Positions 47,192 to 56,603 of a stretch of DNA of 64,000 nucleotides are shown one piece after another (position 1 is the first letter of the stretch; each line of letters starts with the position of its first letter). Below the pieces are notes generated by a model. It was given only the letters and a program-made list of their open reading frames with translations, ran no database searches and was not told the DNA's origin. The stretch is from CBDCKR01 sp964572045 (lineage in GTDB: Bacteria; Gemmatimonadota; Gemmatimonadetes; Longimicrobiales; Gaopeijiaceae): NCBI GenBank assembly GCA_964572045.1, contig CAZNEI010000007.1, positions 15,052 through 79,051 on the forward strand, given 5' to 3'. The position numbers were made by a program, and so were the translations under genes.

Positions 47192-47683
47192 CTATTCCCT
47201 TCTGCCACGAAGCCCTCGCCCGAAGTCTTCGGTGGCCGTGTGAGCTCCCGCTACGGGTGCGGCATCACCTCCCGCCTCCCGGTTAGCGAACCAATCATAG
47301 ACATACGCCACCGCATCGGTCGTGGCCGTGCCGGGCCCGAACAGCCTCCCCACACCCCGTTCCGACAGAGCCTGCATGTCCTCCTCCGGGATGATCCCTC
47401 CTCCGGTGAGGAGCATGTGATCCGCACCCTCTTCCTCAAGCAGCTCCAACACCCTGGGGAAAAGCGTCATATGAGCACCCGACAGGACAGAGAGCGCCAC
47501 CACGTCCACATCCTCTTGGATCGCGGCATTCACGATCATCTCCGGCGTCTGGTGAAGGCCCGTGTACACCACCTCGAATCCGGCGTCCCTGAACGACGCC
47601 GCGATAACTTTGGCGCCACGATCGTGGCCGTCCAACCCGGGCTTGGCCACGAGGACTCTGATCTTCCGATCCTGCGGCGACAT
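47192..47683 (-). CDS. Methylmalonyl-CoA mutase, cobalamin-binding small subunit
   Basis: A 163-residue B12-binding protein with the DxHxxG motif (D18, H20, G23 in LDGHDRG), where the histidine replaces the lower ligand of cobalt, followed by LSVLSGAHM and TGGGIIPEEDMQAL. It completes the catalytic subunit encoded upstream, giving a split mutase as in archaea and some actinobacteria. The C-terminal 25 residues are variable. Confidence 0.95.
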   Translation of the reverse strand: MSPQDRKIRVLVAKPGLDGHDRGAKVIAASFRDAGFEVVYTGLHQTPEMIVNAAIQEDVDVVALSVLSGAHMTLFPRVLELLEEEGADHMLLTGGGIIPEEDMQALSERGVGRLFGPGTATTDAVAYVYDWFANREAGGDAAPVAGAHTATEDFGRGLRGRRE

Positions 47684-48153
47684 GACTTGCGTTTCGTTGC
47701 TCCGGCTTAGTTGTCCGATTAGGCGCGCGAACTCCGACGGTGACCCGAATCTAGGGACTCAGGCTCGATGCCAGAAAGCCGCTGCGTCGGATCTGCGTGG
47801 ACCGGACAGCTCCTGCAATCCCGGCTCCCGGTAATGTAACTGGGTGCGCCGAGCCCGCGTCTGCGACCAACCTCGCACTCGGCGACGCGAAGAACAATGT
47901 CAATCTGGCGGCTGAGTGATCCGAACCAAAGTCCTACAAGCCCGGGTGGATACGGGCAGCGGAGGAGTGCGGCTCCCCGCGATGGGGAAGTCGTCCCGCG
48001 GTGTTGTCCTGTGCAGCGCGTGGGGGCTGTGAGCGGAAACGGCAGCACTCATCGAGAGGGTGTCCGTGAACTCTTCTGCCGGTACCCTTAGGGAGGAGGC
48101 CGGAGAGCGACCCGAGAGCCGCTCCTTCTTCGACCGATCGAAACCCGGGAGCC
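47684..48153. other. Intergenic between the two mutase subunits, no gene seen
   Basis: The 470-base gap separates the mutase genes on the same strand. Short frames on both strands have no protein character, and I see no terminator or riboswitch core. Confidence 0.45.
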
Positions 48154-49878
48154 TTAGAAGAACACAGGCTCCTTGTAGCTCCCGAAGACGACCTCCATGG
48201 CGTGCCGAATCTCATACAACGTGCAGTCGGCGCGTGCGCAATCGAGGATCGCCGGCACGACGTTGGTACCCGAACGGGATGCACGCTCAAGTGCGGCCAG
48301 AGTCTGGCTGACCCGCTCGTCGTCGCGCCGCTCGCGGAGCTTGGCCATGCGCGCGCGCTGACGCTCCTCTACAGCCGGATCGATCCTGAGCGTGTCGATT
48401 TCGGCAACTTCCGAGCCTTCGGTGAAATCGTTCACACCCACCACGACTCGACTGCGCGACTCGACCTCATTCTGCTGGCGTAGCGCCGACTCGGCGATTT
48501 GCTTCTGGAAGAAGCCCGTCTCGATCCCCGGAACGACGCCACCCAGCTCGTCGACCTGCCCGAAGAGGTCGAGGGCTTCGGCCTCGAGCCGATCCGTGAG
48601 GGACTCCACAAAGTAGGATCCGGCCAACGGGTCGATTGTGTTCGGGACTCCGCTCTCGTAAGCCAGAATCTGCTGCGTGCGAAGCGCAATGCGGACCGCC
48701 TTCTCGGTGGGAAGGGCCAAGGTCTCGTCCATCGAGTTCGTGTGCAGAGACTGGGTCCCGCCCAACACGGCCGCCATGGCCTGATAGGCGACGCGCACGA
48801 TGTTGTTCTCGGGCTGCTGAGCCGTCAGGCTCACCCCGGCCGTTTGCGCGTGGGTCCTCAGCCTCCAGGCGTCGGGGCTGGTGGCGCCATAGGTATCACG
48901 CATCACCCGGGCCCAGATTCTCCGCGCGGCCCGTAACTTCGCGATTTCCTCGAAGAAATCGTTGTGGACATCGAAGAAGAACGAGAGGCGTGGCGCAAAG
49001 CGGTTCACGTCGAGGCCCCTCGCGATGCCCCGTTCCACATACTCGAAGCCGTTTCTCAGCGTGAAGGCAAGCTCCTGGGCCGCCGTCGCGCCTGCCTCCC
49101 GAATGTGGTAGCCGGAAATCGAAATCGGGTTGTATTTGGGCGCGCGCTCCGAGCACCACTCGAACATGTCGACGATGCAGCGCAGGGCGGGCTCCGGAGG
49201 GAACACCCAGGCGTGCTGCGCCTGGTACTCCTTGAGGATGTCGTTCTGGACCGTACCTCGGAGCTTTTCGGGGGGAACACCCTGCCGTTCCGCCGCAGCC
49301 ACATAGAAGCAGAAAAGGATGACGGCCGGACCGTTGATCGTCATGGAGACCGAGACCCGGTCGAGAGGGATGTCCCGGAAGAGCGTCTCCATGTCCTGCA
49401 GGGACGAAACGGCCACGCCGCAAACGCCCACCTCGCCGAGGGACCGGGGGTGATCGCTGTCATACCCCATGAGTGTGGGGAAATCGAAGGCCACCGACAG
49501 ACCCGTCGTGCCGTGCTTGAGGAGGTACTTGTACCTCCTATTGGTCTCTTCAGAGGTGGCGAACCCAGCGAACTGACGCATCGTCCACAGGCGGGTGCGA
49601 TACATCGTCGCGTACGGTCCCCGCGTGAACGGAAACCCTCCCGGAACGCCTAGAGCCTCCTCGTAGTCCTCAGCCCCCCCCCGATCGAGAGGCGTATAGA
49701 GAGGCTTCACCTCCAACCCCGACTGCGTGGCGAAGAGCGTGTCCCGGGTGGGAGTCGCTTCGAACTCCTCTCGCCAGGCACGAAGCTGTCGCTTGAGGCG
49801 CTCGATCTCGGCGTCTTGCTCCGCCACCCGCTCCAAGAGGTCGCGGGGGGCCACCATATCGCGCTGTAGCGTGGGCAT
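48154..49878 (-). CDS. Methylmalonyl-CoA mutase, catalytic large subunit
   Basis: A 574-residue TIM-barrel subunit that isomerises methylmalonyl-CoA to succinyl-CoA with the small subunit. The acyl-CoA channel and active site appear in FTRGPYATMYRTRLWTMRQF, GLSVAFDFPTLMGYDSDH, SISGYHIREAGATAAQELAF and LGGTQSLHTNSMDETLALP. The chain ends before the B12 domain, which is separate. A coiled coil of about 40 residues at the N terminus precedes the domain. MeaB lies 120 bases upstream. Confidence 0.96.
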   Translation of the reverse strand: MPTLQRDMVAPRDLLERVAEQDAEIERLKRQLRAWREEFEATPTRDTLFATQSGLEVKPLYTPLDRGGAEDYEEALGVPGGFPFTRGPYATMYRTRLWTMRQFAGFATSEETNRRYKYLLKHGTTGLSVAFDFPTLMGYDSDHPRSLGEVGVCGVAVSSLQDMETLFRDIPLDRVSVSMTINGPAVILFCFYVAAAERQGVPPEKLRGTVQNDILKEYQAQHAWVFPPEPALRCIVDMFEWCSERAPKYNPISISGYHIREAGATAAQELAFTLRNGFEYVERGIARGLDVNRFAPRLSFFFDVHNDFFEEIAKLRAARRIWARVMRDTYGATSPDAWRLRTHAQTAGVSLTAQQPENNIVRVAYQAMAAVLGGTQSLHTNSMDETLALPTEKAVRIALRTQQILAYESGVPNTIDPLAGSYFVESLTDRLEAEALDLFGQVDELGGVVPGIETGFFQKQIAESALRQQNEVESRSRVVVGVNDFTEGSEVAEIDTLRIDPAVEERQRARMAKLRERRDDERVSQTLAALERASRSGTNVVPAILDCARADCTLYEIRHAMEVVFGSYKEPVFF

Positions 49879-49998
49879 GCCCTAAGTGTACACAGGTTGG
49901 CCGGAAATGTCCCGAAACGGACAACCTACGCGGCTCCTCCCGATCTCCCTCCCGACCCCGTTGGGGACTTGGAGGAGGACCGAGCAGCGTTCAGCTCT

Positions 49999-51075
49999 CT
50001 ATCGCCAACCGAGGAGCTGTCCAATAATGGAGGAGGAGACGGAATACGGTGTCGCCTCACCCGCTTGGATGCGGTCCAATCCCGCATCGAGTAGCGCCGC
50101 TGTCGTCTGGTTGTTCCAAAGGATCCCGCGCAGCTGCCGGTCCGCCACCTCACGCACCCGGACGGCCGCCCGAGCCCGCCGCCGGATCCGGAGCTCGCCC
50201 GACTCCTCGAGGAACGACCGGTGCTCATCGATTGCCGCCATTAGCTCGGCTACGCCCTCCCCCGTCTGGGCCACCGTCTTGACCACCGGAATCTGCCATG
50301 CAATCGGCTCGTCGACCCCCAGATCCGGCGCGGACTTCCGCTTCTGGCCCACCCGCGACAGGTCCAACCCGTGGTGGGCAGGAACCTCGCTCAGCGCCTT
50401 TCCGGCCCGGAGGTGGAGTGCCGCCCTCAGGTTCCTGAGCAGGAGATCGCTGCCACCGCGGTCGGCTTTGTTGACGACAAAGATATCGGCGATCTCCATG
50501 AGTCCGGCCTTCATCGCTTGGATGCCGTCGCCCGACTCCGGAACGAGGACGACCACAACCGTGTCGGCCGCACCCGTGATCTCGAGCTCGGTTTGACCCA
50601 CGCCGACCGTTTCCACCATGATCCGGGGGAGCCCGAACGCGTCCATCAGGTCCACGACCTCTTTGGTCGTCGTCGCGAGCCCTCCCAGAGACCCGCGCGT
50701 GGCCATGGAACGGATGAAGATGCCCCTGTCGGTCGCCAGATCGTTCATCCGGATCCGATCGCCCAGCAACGCACCCCCGGAATAGGGCGAGGTGGGATCC
50801 ACCGCGACGATCCCCACCTCCTCTCCCCCGGTGCGGTACAGGGCCGCGAGGGCGGCGATGAGGCTCGATTTCCCCGCGCCCGGGGGGCCGGTCATTCCGA
50901 GGCGGCGCGCCCGAGGCCCGGGGCGAAGAGCCTGGTGCAGGAATCCCTGAAAGTACGGTCGCTCGTCCTCGACCACAGAGATGGCCCTGGCCAACGCCAG
51001 GCGCTTGCCGGCCCGGAACGCGTCCAGGAGGAGGACAAGGTCGTCGGGCAGCGGGCTGAGAAGCTGTTCGGTCAT
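49999..51075 (-). CDS. meaB: Methylmalonyl-CoA mutase-associated GTPase MeaB
   Basis: A 358-residue G3E GTPase that guards cobalamin loading of the mutase. The Walker A is GPPGAGKSSLI, then VDPTSPYSGGALLGDRIRM, VETVGVGQTE and the NKAD base motif. ATG 51075 was chosen; the upstream frame to 51171 has no family sequence. It precedes the mutase gene on the same strand and is probably in its transcription unit. Confidence 0.95.
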   Translation of the reverse strand: MTEQLLSPLPDDLVLLLDAFRAGKRLALARAISVVEDERPYFQGFLHQALRPGPRARRLGMTGPPGAGKSSLIAALAALYRTGGEEVGIVAVDPTSPYSGGALLGDRIRMNDLATDRGIFIRSMATRGSLGGLATTTKEVVDLMDAFGLPRIMVETVGVGQTELEITGAADTVVVVLVPESGDGIQAMKAGLMEIADIFVVNKADRGGSDLLLRNLRAALHLRAGKALSEVPAHHGLDLSRVGQKRKSAPDLGVDEPIAWQIPVVKTVAQTGEGVAELMAAIDEHRSFLEESGELRIRRRARAAVRVREVADRQLRGILWNNQTTAALLDAGLDRIQAGEATPYSVSSSIIGQLLGWR

Positions 51076-51422
51076 GAGATGGAGTCCCGGAGGCCGATCC
51101 GTCGGAGGTGGCGGAGGGGAGTCACCAACCGGTGCGCACCCATACAGGGCGCGCGCAAAGTGTCGCCTCACGCCGAGAACGGTTCCGCCACGGTGCTGAG
51201 GGGCGGTTCAGGTGGGGAGGGCGGCCGGGCAACCAGGGCCGGAGGCCCGAAGATGACGGCTCGGCTCCGGTCCCGCGATACAGCGACCGCCGCGGGCGGC
51301 GGCCACGTGGCGAACCCCAAGCCGTCGGAAGGGAGCGCGTCCTGCCGGGGCTCGGCGGATCAAGCGATTCCGATCGCGTCACGTCGCATGCGCTCGGCTG
51401 AAGCGTCCGATCGATCATGTCG
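51076..51422. other. Intergenic before meaB, no gene seen
   Basis: The gap between mgtE and meaB is GC-rich with overlapping short frames on both strands and no recognisable sequence. A promoter for meaB is expected here but no box is clear. Confidence 0.4.
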
Positions 51423-52787
51423 CTAGAGCATAGCAGTGGCGAGGCCCAGAAGGAGCAGGAAGCCCGTCATGTCCGTCAAAGCCGTGAGAAAGACTGTCGA
51501 TGCCACGGCCGGATCCTGCCCCCTTCGGTGCAGGAAGCTAGGAATGAACGACCCGGCAAAACCAGCCATGGCGATATTGCCCCACATGGCGAGCAGCACG
51601 ACGAGTCCGAGGAAGGGATCGGTGCCCGCGGCCTCGGCCAGCGCCGCCGCTCCGACAGCCACCACCGCGCCGATAATCCCTCCGTTCAGCAGTGCGACGG
51701 AGAGTTCCTTGCCGATCACGCGCCCCCGGCCTTCCAAGGGGCCGCCCGTCGTAGCCAACCGGCGCACCGTGACGGCGAGCGCCTGTTGACCGGCATTGCC
51801 ACCTAGGCCGGCCACAACCGGCATCACAACCGCAAGCAACGTCGCGGCTGCGATCTGGTCCCGGAACACCCACACCACCATAGCGGCGAAGCTGGCCGTC
51901 ATCGTGTTCAGCAGCAGCCAGGGAAGCCGGGCGATCACCGCGCCCTTCGGGCTCCCGCGAAGCTCCTCTTCGTCGGAAACCCCGGAGAAGAGGAGCAGAT
52001 CCTCGGTGGTCTCGGCCTCGAGCACATCGATGACGTCGTCGAAGGTGATCCGGCCCAGCAGGGTCCTGTCATCGGACACGACCGGGATCGAGACAAGGTC
52101 GTACCGGTGGATCAAGTGCCCGACATCCTCCTGGTCTTGATCCGGAGTCACCCAAGCGACGATCGGCTCCACCAGGCGCCGAACCGGCTCGTGCGTGTCC
52201 GCGAGGATCAAGTCGTCAAGAGGCACGGTCCCAAGCAGCCGGACCTCTTCGTCGACTACGAACACGGTGTAGAAGTCTTCCACCTCGCGTCCCTGCTGGC
52301 GCACGGCATCGATGGCCTCCCCCGCCGTCAGCGTGCCAAGAACCGAGACCAAGGCCGTGTTCATGATGCCTCCGGCCGTCTCCTCGCCGTACTGCAGGAG
52401 GTCGCGGATTTCTCCCGCCTCGTGCGGTTCGAACTCGGCTAGGATCCGATCCCGGTCCTCCGGCTTCAGATCGCCGACGAGATCGGCCGCGTCGTCGACC
52501 GGCAGCTCCTGGAGTAGTTCCGCCCCCTCCGCGGATCCGAGGGCGGCCAACAGCACCCCCGCCTCGCCTTCCTCCATCTCGGCCAGAGTCTCGGAGGCGA
52601 GCTCTGAAGGGAGCGTCCGCAAGGCTTCGAGGCGTGCGCCTTCGCCCAGTGATTCCACGACGTCGGCGATGTCGGACGGATGGAGCCCAGCGAGAAACGT
52701 CTCAAGGACGCCCACGTCATCCTGGTTGACGAGGGCCTGCAATCGCTCGCGGAGAGCGCGAGCATCCGTAGCCCGGGTGGCGCTCAT
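51423..52787 (-). CDS. mgtE: Magnesium transporter MgtE
   Basis: A 454-residue magnesium channel. It has an N-terminal helical domain (LHPSDIADVVESLGEG), paired CBS domains at about 130-250 (GGIMNTALVSV, ISFDDVIDV-type) that sense cytosolic magnesium, and five C-terminal membrane helices with VVAGLGGNAGQQALAVTVR, the metal-binding signature. ATG 52787 was chosen, 19 bases after the ybeY stop, with GGGG before it. Confidence 0.95.
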   Translation of the reverse strand: MSATRATDARALRERLQALVNQDDVGVLETFLAGLHPSDIADVVESLGEGARLEALRTLPSELASETLAEMEEGEAGVLLAALGSAEGAELLQELPVDDAADLVGDLKPEDRDRILAEFEPHEAGEIRDLLQYGEETAGGIMNTALVSVLGTLTAGEAIDAVRQQGREVEDFYTVFVVDEEVRLLGTVPLDDLILADTHEPVRRLVEPIVAWVTPDQDQEDVGHLIHRYDLVSIPVVSDDRTLLGRITFDDVIDVLEAETTEDLLLFSGVSDEEELRGSPKGAVIARLPWLLLNTMTASFAAMVVWVFRDQIAAATLLAVVMPVVAGLGGNAGQQALAVTVRRLATTGGPLEGRGRVIGKELSVALLNGGIIGAVVAVGAAALAEAAGTDPFLGLVVLLAMWGNIAMAGFAGSFIPSFLHRRGQDPAVASTVFLTALTDMTGFLLLLGLATAML

Positions 52788-52806
52788 ATCCCCGACAGTG
52801 GGGCGT

Positions 52807-53238
52807 TCACCACGCTTCGTCCAGTAGTTCCAGAAGGAGTCGCTCCTGGAGGCGGAACATCTCGCTGTCGAACCGGGCATCCGTCTCCGTGTGGTCGTAT
52901 CCTAGGACGTGAAGGGTCCCGTGGATCGCCACGCGTGCGAGCTCCTCAGCGAGGGGAACCGAGAGCGCTCGGGCCTGCCGCGCCACCTGCTCATGGCCGA
53001 TGTAGATGTCTCCGAGGACTGGCTCACCCTCGTTGTGGAGTGTGAAAGCAATGACGTCGGTGGGCCGGTCCTTGCTGAGGTAGGTCCGGTTGATCTCCCG
53101 GATCCGCACGTCGTCGAGTAGGGTGACCGAGACCTCGCCCTCGGCGACTCCCCCGCGACGCAACGCCAGCCGCACGGCTGACTGAAGCAGGCCCCCGGGG
53201 ACTCCTTGGGCGTCCCCGAGCGAGACTTGGACCTCCAA
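52807..53238 (-). CDS. ybeY: rRNA maturation endonuclease YbeY
   Basis: A 143-residue metal-dependent RNase needed for 16S rRNA 3' processing and ribosome quality control. The zinc motif is HGTLHVLGYDH, with LDDVRIREINRTYLSKDRPT before it. The start is taken at TTG 53238 (then EVQVSLGD), four bases after the upstream HD gene stop; the frame is open to 53358, but those codons overlap that gene and are unlike YbeY. The phoH-pgpH-ybeY order is standard. Confidence 0.93.
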   Translation of the reverse strand: MEVQVSLGDAQGVPGGLLQSAVRLALRRGGVAEGEVSVTLLDDVRIREINRTYLSKDRPTDVIAFTLHNEGEPVLGDIYIGHEQVARQARALSVPLAEELARVAIHGTLHVLGYDHTETDARFDSEMFRLQERLLLELLDEAW

Positions 53239-53242
53239 TCGA

Positions 53243-55597
53243 CTACGCCCGGTCGCCGCGGAGGGCGTCCTGTCCCGCCCCCTCGGCCTCCGCCGCCGCT
53301 TCGCCTCGGACCAGGGGGCGCGGCTCGGCCTCGGCGATCCTCTTCCGACCCCTGCCATCCGCGTCGGCCGAGGCTGCCGAGTCCGGAGCCCTCGTGAGAT
53401 GCCGGGTACTCGGATAATCGATGCGGTGATGGTAAATCCCGCTCAACGCCTTCGTGAAGGTCTCCTTGAGCAGGCTGATCTCGCGGAACGTCAGGGGAGC
53501 CTCATCGAGCTGGCCGTCCGCCTGCTTTCCCGCGACGATCCCGTCCACGAGGTCACGAACTCGCTCGGGCGTGGGCGCTTGGAGCACGCGCGTGGCCGAC
53601 TCGATCGAGTCGGCCATCATGGCGATCGCCGTCTCCTTCGACTGCGGCTTCGGGCCCGGATACCGGTACTTCTCTTCGTCGACGTTCTTCTCGCCAAACT
53701 CCTCCCGTGCTCGCTCGAAGAAGTAGGCGATGCGCTGCGTACCGTGGTGCTCGGCAACGAAGGCCTCAACGACCTTGGGCAACTTCTCCTGCTGCACGAG
53801 CCTTAGGCCTTCCGTTACGTGCTCTCGGACGATCGCCGCCGAGACGTCGGGCTCGAGCTCGTCGTGCGGGTTTCGGCCCTCCGGCTGATTCTCTACGAAG
53901 TACTGCGGTTTGAGAACCTTCCCGATGTCGTGGTAGTAGAGGCCGACACGGCAGAGAAGGCCTTGGGCCCCGATGGAGTTAGCGGCCATCTCGCCCAGGT
54001 TCGCCACGTTGATCGTGTGGGCGTAGGTCCCAGGAGCCTCGAGGGAAAGGCGACGCAGGAGCGATCGGTTCGGATCCGCCCACTCGAGGAGCGTCTGGTC
54101 CGTCGTGATCCGGGTGAACCACTCGAAGACGGGAATGCAGCCCATCGCAACGATGGCGCTCAAGGCCGCGTTCACGCCCGCCCAACCCAACGAGGCGGCG
54201 ACCGGACCGGGCGAGCGCCCCTCCAGCAGGGCGAGAGCCAGAAGGGTGACGGCATAGGCACCCGTTATGATCGCTACGAACACCCACCACTGGGCCCGGC
54301 GGCGCACGACGCGCACGCTCATCGCCGCCGCGGCTCCACCCACGATCGCCGGGAAGAGAGCCTCTGTACCCTCGAACGGCGGCTGCGCCACGGTCAACAC
54401 GGCCAGCACCAGCGCCAGGAAGAGAGCGATTCTCGAATCCCACAGAACCGCGACGGTCAGGGTAACGAAGGCGACGGGCAACGCCTCGGTGGGGAACCCG
54501 TTCGTTGCGATCAGCCGCGCCAAGACGAAGTACGTGACGATCAGCCCAGCTTTCAGGATCATCCAGCGGAGCGAAGCGTAGATGACGGGCCGGATGAGGT
54601 AGAGAAGGACACCGAAGACCGTGAGAATGGTGAGGTTCAGGAGGAAGGCGCCGAAGACCGACCGGAACTGCAGGCCGGCCTCTTCGAGCAATCCCCGCTC
54701 GCGGAGCTCCGCCTCGTAGGCGTTCAAGCGCTCGAGCGCCTCCGTAGAGATCGGCTCGTTGGCCCTGACGATCGCCTCCTGCTCGACGACGTTCCCCTTC
54801 GCGGTCGGGACGGCCTGGCGCGCCTGGTCACGGTCGGACTCGGTTGTCGCCGAATCAAAGTTCAACGAGTAGACGGTGTGGCGGATCACGATGAGCCGGA
54901 GCAACTCGCTGAGCTCTGGGCTCGGAGAAATCAGTTGGCCGACCACTTCGTCTTGGAACTCACGGCCCGTGAGGACCTCGCCGCTCGACACAGAGCGGCG
55001 GCTTTCGGCGTCGATCTCTTGGAGCAGGACCTGCTCCGCCGTCAACTCTTGAGCCTCGCTCACCTCCATGATGCCCTGGTTGGCGTACCGCCGGGACCCC
55101 GAGATGGAAGTCTGGCGTAGGAGTCGACGGGCCTCCGGGTCCATCAGGAGCGTGGCTCGGTCCAGCCCCGCCGCCACCGATGAGGCGAGCAGGAAGCGCC
55201 TTAAGGTCTCGGGATCTCCTGCGGCGGCGAGCGTGTCGAGCTGATCGAAGAACCGACCCAGTCGAGCCGCCATGGTGTCTCCGGCTTCAGGTCTGAAGCC
55301 GAAGGTGGGCGGAACACCGGCCGCTGCGTCCGCCCGCTCGCGCTGCAACTCTGCGGGGGACTTCGGCACGAGGAAGGGCACCTCGGCGATCACCGGCTCC
55401 GTCAGGACCATTCCGACCGAGTAACGGCCTACCGGCGAGCGTCCCATCGGCGGAAAGAGGGCCGTCACAATGGCCGCCACGGCCACAAGGAGCAGCAGGC
55501 GCACGCCGTGATGCAGCACCCCGTCGGGCCACGGGGGCATGGGCTCCCTGGAAGCCCCGTGCGAGAAGGGGATCTGGCCGCGGGCGTAGCGGGTCAA
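53243..55597 (-). CDS. 7TM-HD phosphohydrolase (PgpH type)
   Basis: A 784-residue membrane HD-domain protein. It has one N-terminal helix, an extracellular 7TMR-HDED domain at about 60-290, seven helices, then a cytosolic HD domain with GTYAHTINVANLGEMAA, LYYHDIGK and EHHGTQ. PgpH of Listeria hydrolyses cyclic di-AMP. The C-terminal 45 residues are Ala/Glu-rich and unusual. Its TTG start overlaps the phoH stop (TTGA) with GGAGGGGG before it. This family sits between phoH and ybeY in many genomes. Confidence 0.93.
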   Translation of the reverse strand: MTRYARGQIPFSHGASREPMPPWPDGVLHHGVRLLLLVAVAAIVTALFPPMGRSPVGRYSVGMVLTEPVIAEVPFLVPKSPAELQRERADAAAGVPPTFGFRPEAGDTMAARLGRFFDQLDTLAAAGDPETLRRFLLASSVAAGLDRATLLMDPEARRLLRQTSISGSRRYANQGIMEVSEAQELTAEQVLLQEIDAESRRSVSSGEVLTGREFQDEVVGQLISPSPELSELLRLIVIRHTVYSLNFDSATTESDRDQARQAVPTAKGNVVEQEAIVRANEPISTEALERLNAYEAELRERGLLEEAGLQFRSVFGAFLLNLTILTVFGVLLYLIRPVIYASLRWMILKAGLIVTYFVLARLIATNGFPTEALPVAFVTLTVAVLWDSRIALFLALVLAVLTVAQPPFEGTEALFPAIVGGAAAAMSVRVVRRRAQWWVFVAIITGAYAVTLLALALLEGRSPGPVAASLGWAGVNAALSAIVAMGCIPVFEWFTRITTDQTLLEWADPNRSLLRRLSLEAPGTYAHTINVANLGEMAANSIGAQGLLCRVGLYYHDIGKVLKPQYFVENQPEGRNPHDELEPDVSAAIVREHVTEGLRLVQQEKLPKVVEAFVAEHHGTQRIAYFFERAREEFGEKNVDEEKYRYPGPKPQSKETAIAMMADSIESATRVLQAPTPERVRDLVDGIVAGKQADGQLDEAPLTFREISLLKETFTKALSGIYHHRIDYPSTRHLTRAPDSAASADADGRGRKRIAEAEPRPLVRGEAAAEAEGAGQDALRGDRA

Positions 55598-56577
55598 GAA
55601 TCCCCCTCCGAGTCCGATCTGGCGTAGGCGCGGATGATGTGCTTGACCAGGCGGTGCCGGATCACGTCCATGTCGTCCAAATAGACGAGCTGGATCCCAT
55701 CGATCCCACTCAGGACCGCTTCGATATGGAGGAGCCCCGAGTCTTCCGGGCGGGCCAGATCGATTTGGGTCTTGTCGCCCGTGATCACGACTTGCGAGTT
55801 CAGTCCCAGGCGTGTGAGGAACATCTTCATCTGGGCCTTCGTCGAGTTCTGGGCCTCATCGAGGATCACGAACGCGTCGGAGAGGGTGCGGCCTCGCATA
55901 TAGGCCAGCGGGGCGATCTCGATCGTCATGTCCTCAAGGGCACGCCGCACCCGATCCACCGGCATCATGTCCTCCAGAGCGTCGTAGAGGGGCCGCAGGT
56001 ACGGGTCCACCTTCTCCTGCATGTCACCCGGCAGGAAACCGAGGCTCTCACCCGCCTCAACCGCTGGGCGGGCAAGGATGATGCGGCGCACCCTCTTTTT
56101 GTAAAGAGCGTCCGCGGCGGCAGCCACGGCAAGGTACGTCTTGCCCGTGCCCGCGGGACCGATCCCGATGACGATGTCGTTGTCGAGGATCGAGCGCAGA
56201 TAGATTCGCTGGCCATCTGACTTGGGCCGGATGACCTTCCTCGTGCCCGGAAGCGCGATTCCGACCGGATCGCGCGGATCGATCAGAGTCTCGCGAGCGC
56301 GGGCACCGACACCCTCTGCGAAACGCGCGATGTCGTCGGTGTCGAACGGCGTTCGCAGCCGCGAGAGCTCGATCAAATGCTGAACGACGGGGACCGCGTG
56401 CTCAACCGCCGCAAGCTCGCCCGAGAAGATCACGTGATCGCCCCGCAAGGTAAGCCGGACCCCGAAGAGACTGGACACCTCCTGCATGTTGGCGTCGTTT
56501 ACGCCCGTCAAGAGGAGAGGGTCGACTCCTTCGGCGTTCAGCCTATGCTCTACTACGGTGCCCTGCCCCAACGTCAT
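55594..56577 (-). CDS. PhoH-family ATPase
   Basis: A 327-residue PhoH-like protein. An N-terminal KH-like region precedes the ATPase, whose Walker A is GPAGTGKTYLA and Walker B VILDEAQNS. It acts in RNA metabolism or ribosome biogenesis with YbeY. The ATG 56577 has GGAGG six bases upstream; a TTG at 56607 that overlaps the aspS stop is the alternative, ten codons longer. Confidence 0.94.
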   Translation of the reverse strand: MTLGQGTVVEHRLNAEGVDPLLLTGVNDANMQEVSSLFGVRLTLRGDHVIFSGELAAVEHAVPVVQHLIELSRLRTPFDTDDIARFAEGVGARARETLIDPRDPVGIALPGTRKVIRPKSDGQRIYLRSILDNDIVIGIGPAGTGKTYLAVAAAADALYKKRVRRIILARPAVEAGESLGFLPGDMQEKVDPYLRPLYDALEDMMPVDRVRRALEDMTIEIAPLAYMRGRTLSDAFVILDEAQNSTKAQMKMFLTRLGLNSQVVITGDKTQIDLARPEDSGLLHIEAVLSGIDGIQLVYLDDMDVIRHRLVKHIIRAYARSDSEGDS

Positions 56578-56603
56578 TCGGCGCCTCCGTGCATCGATCG
56601 GCC

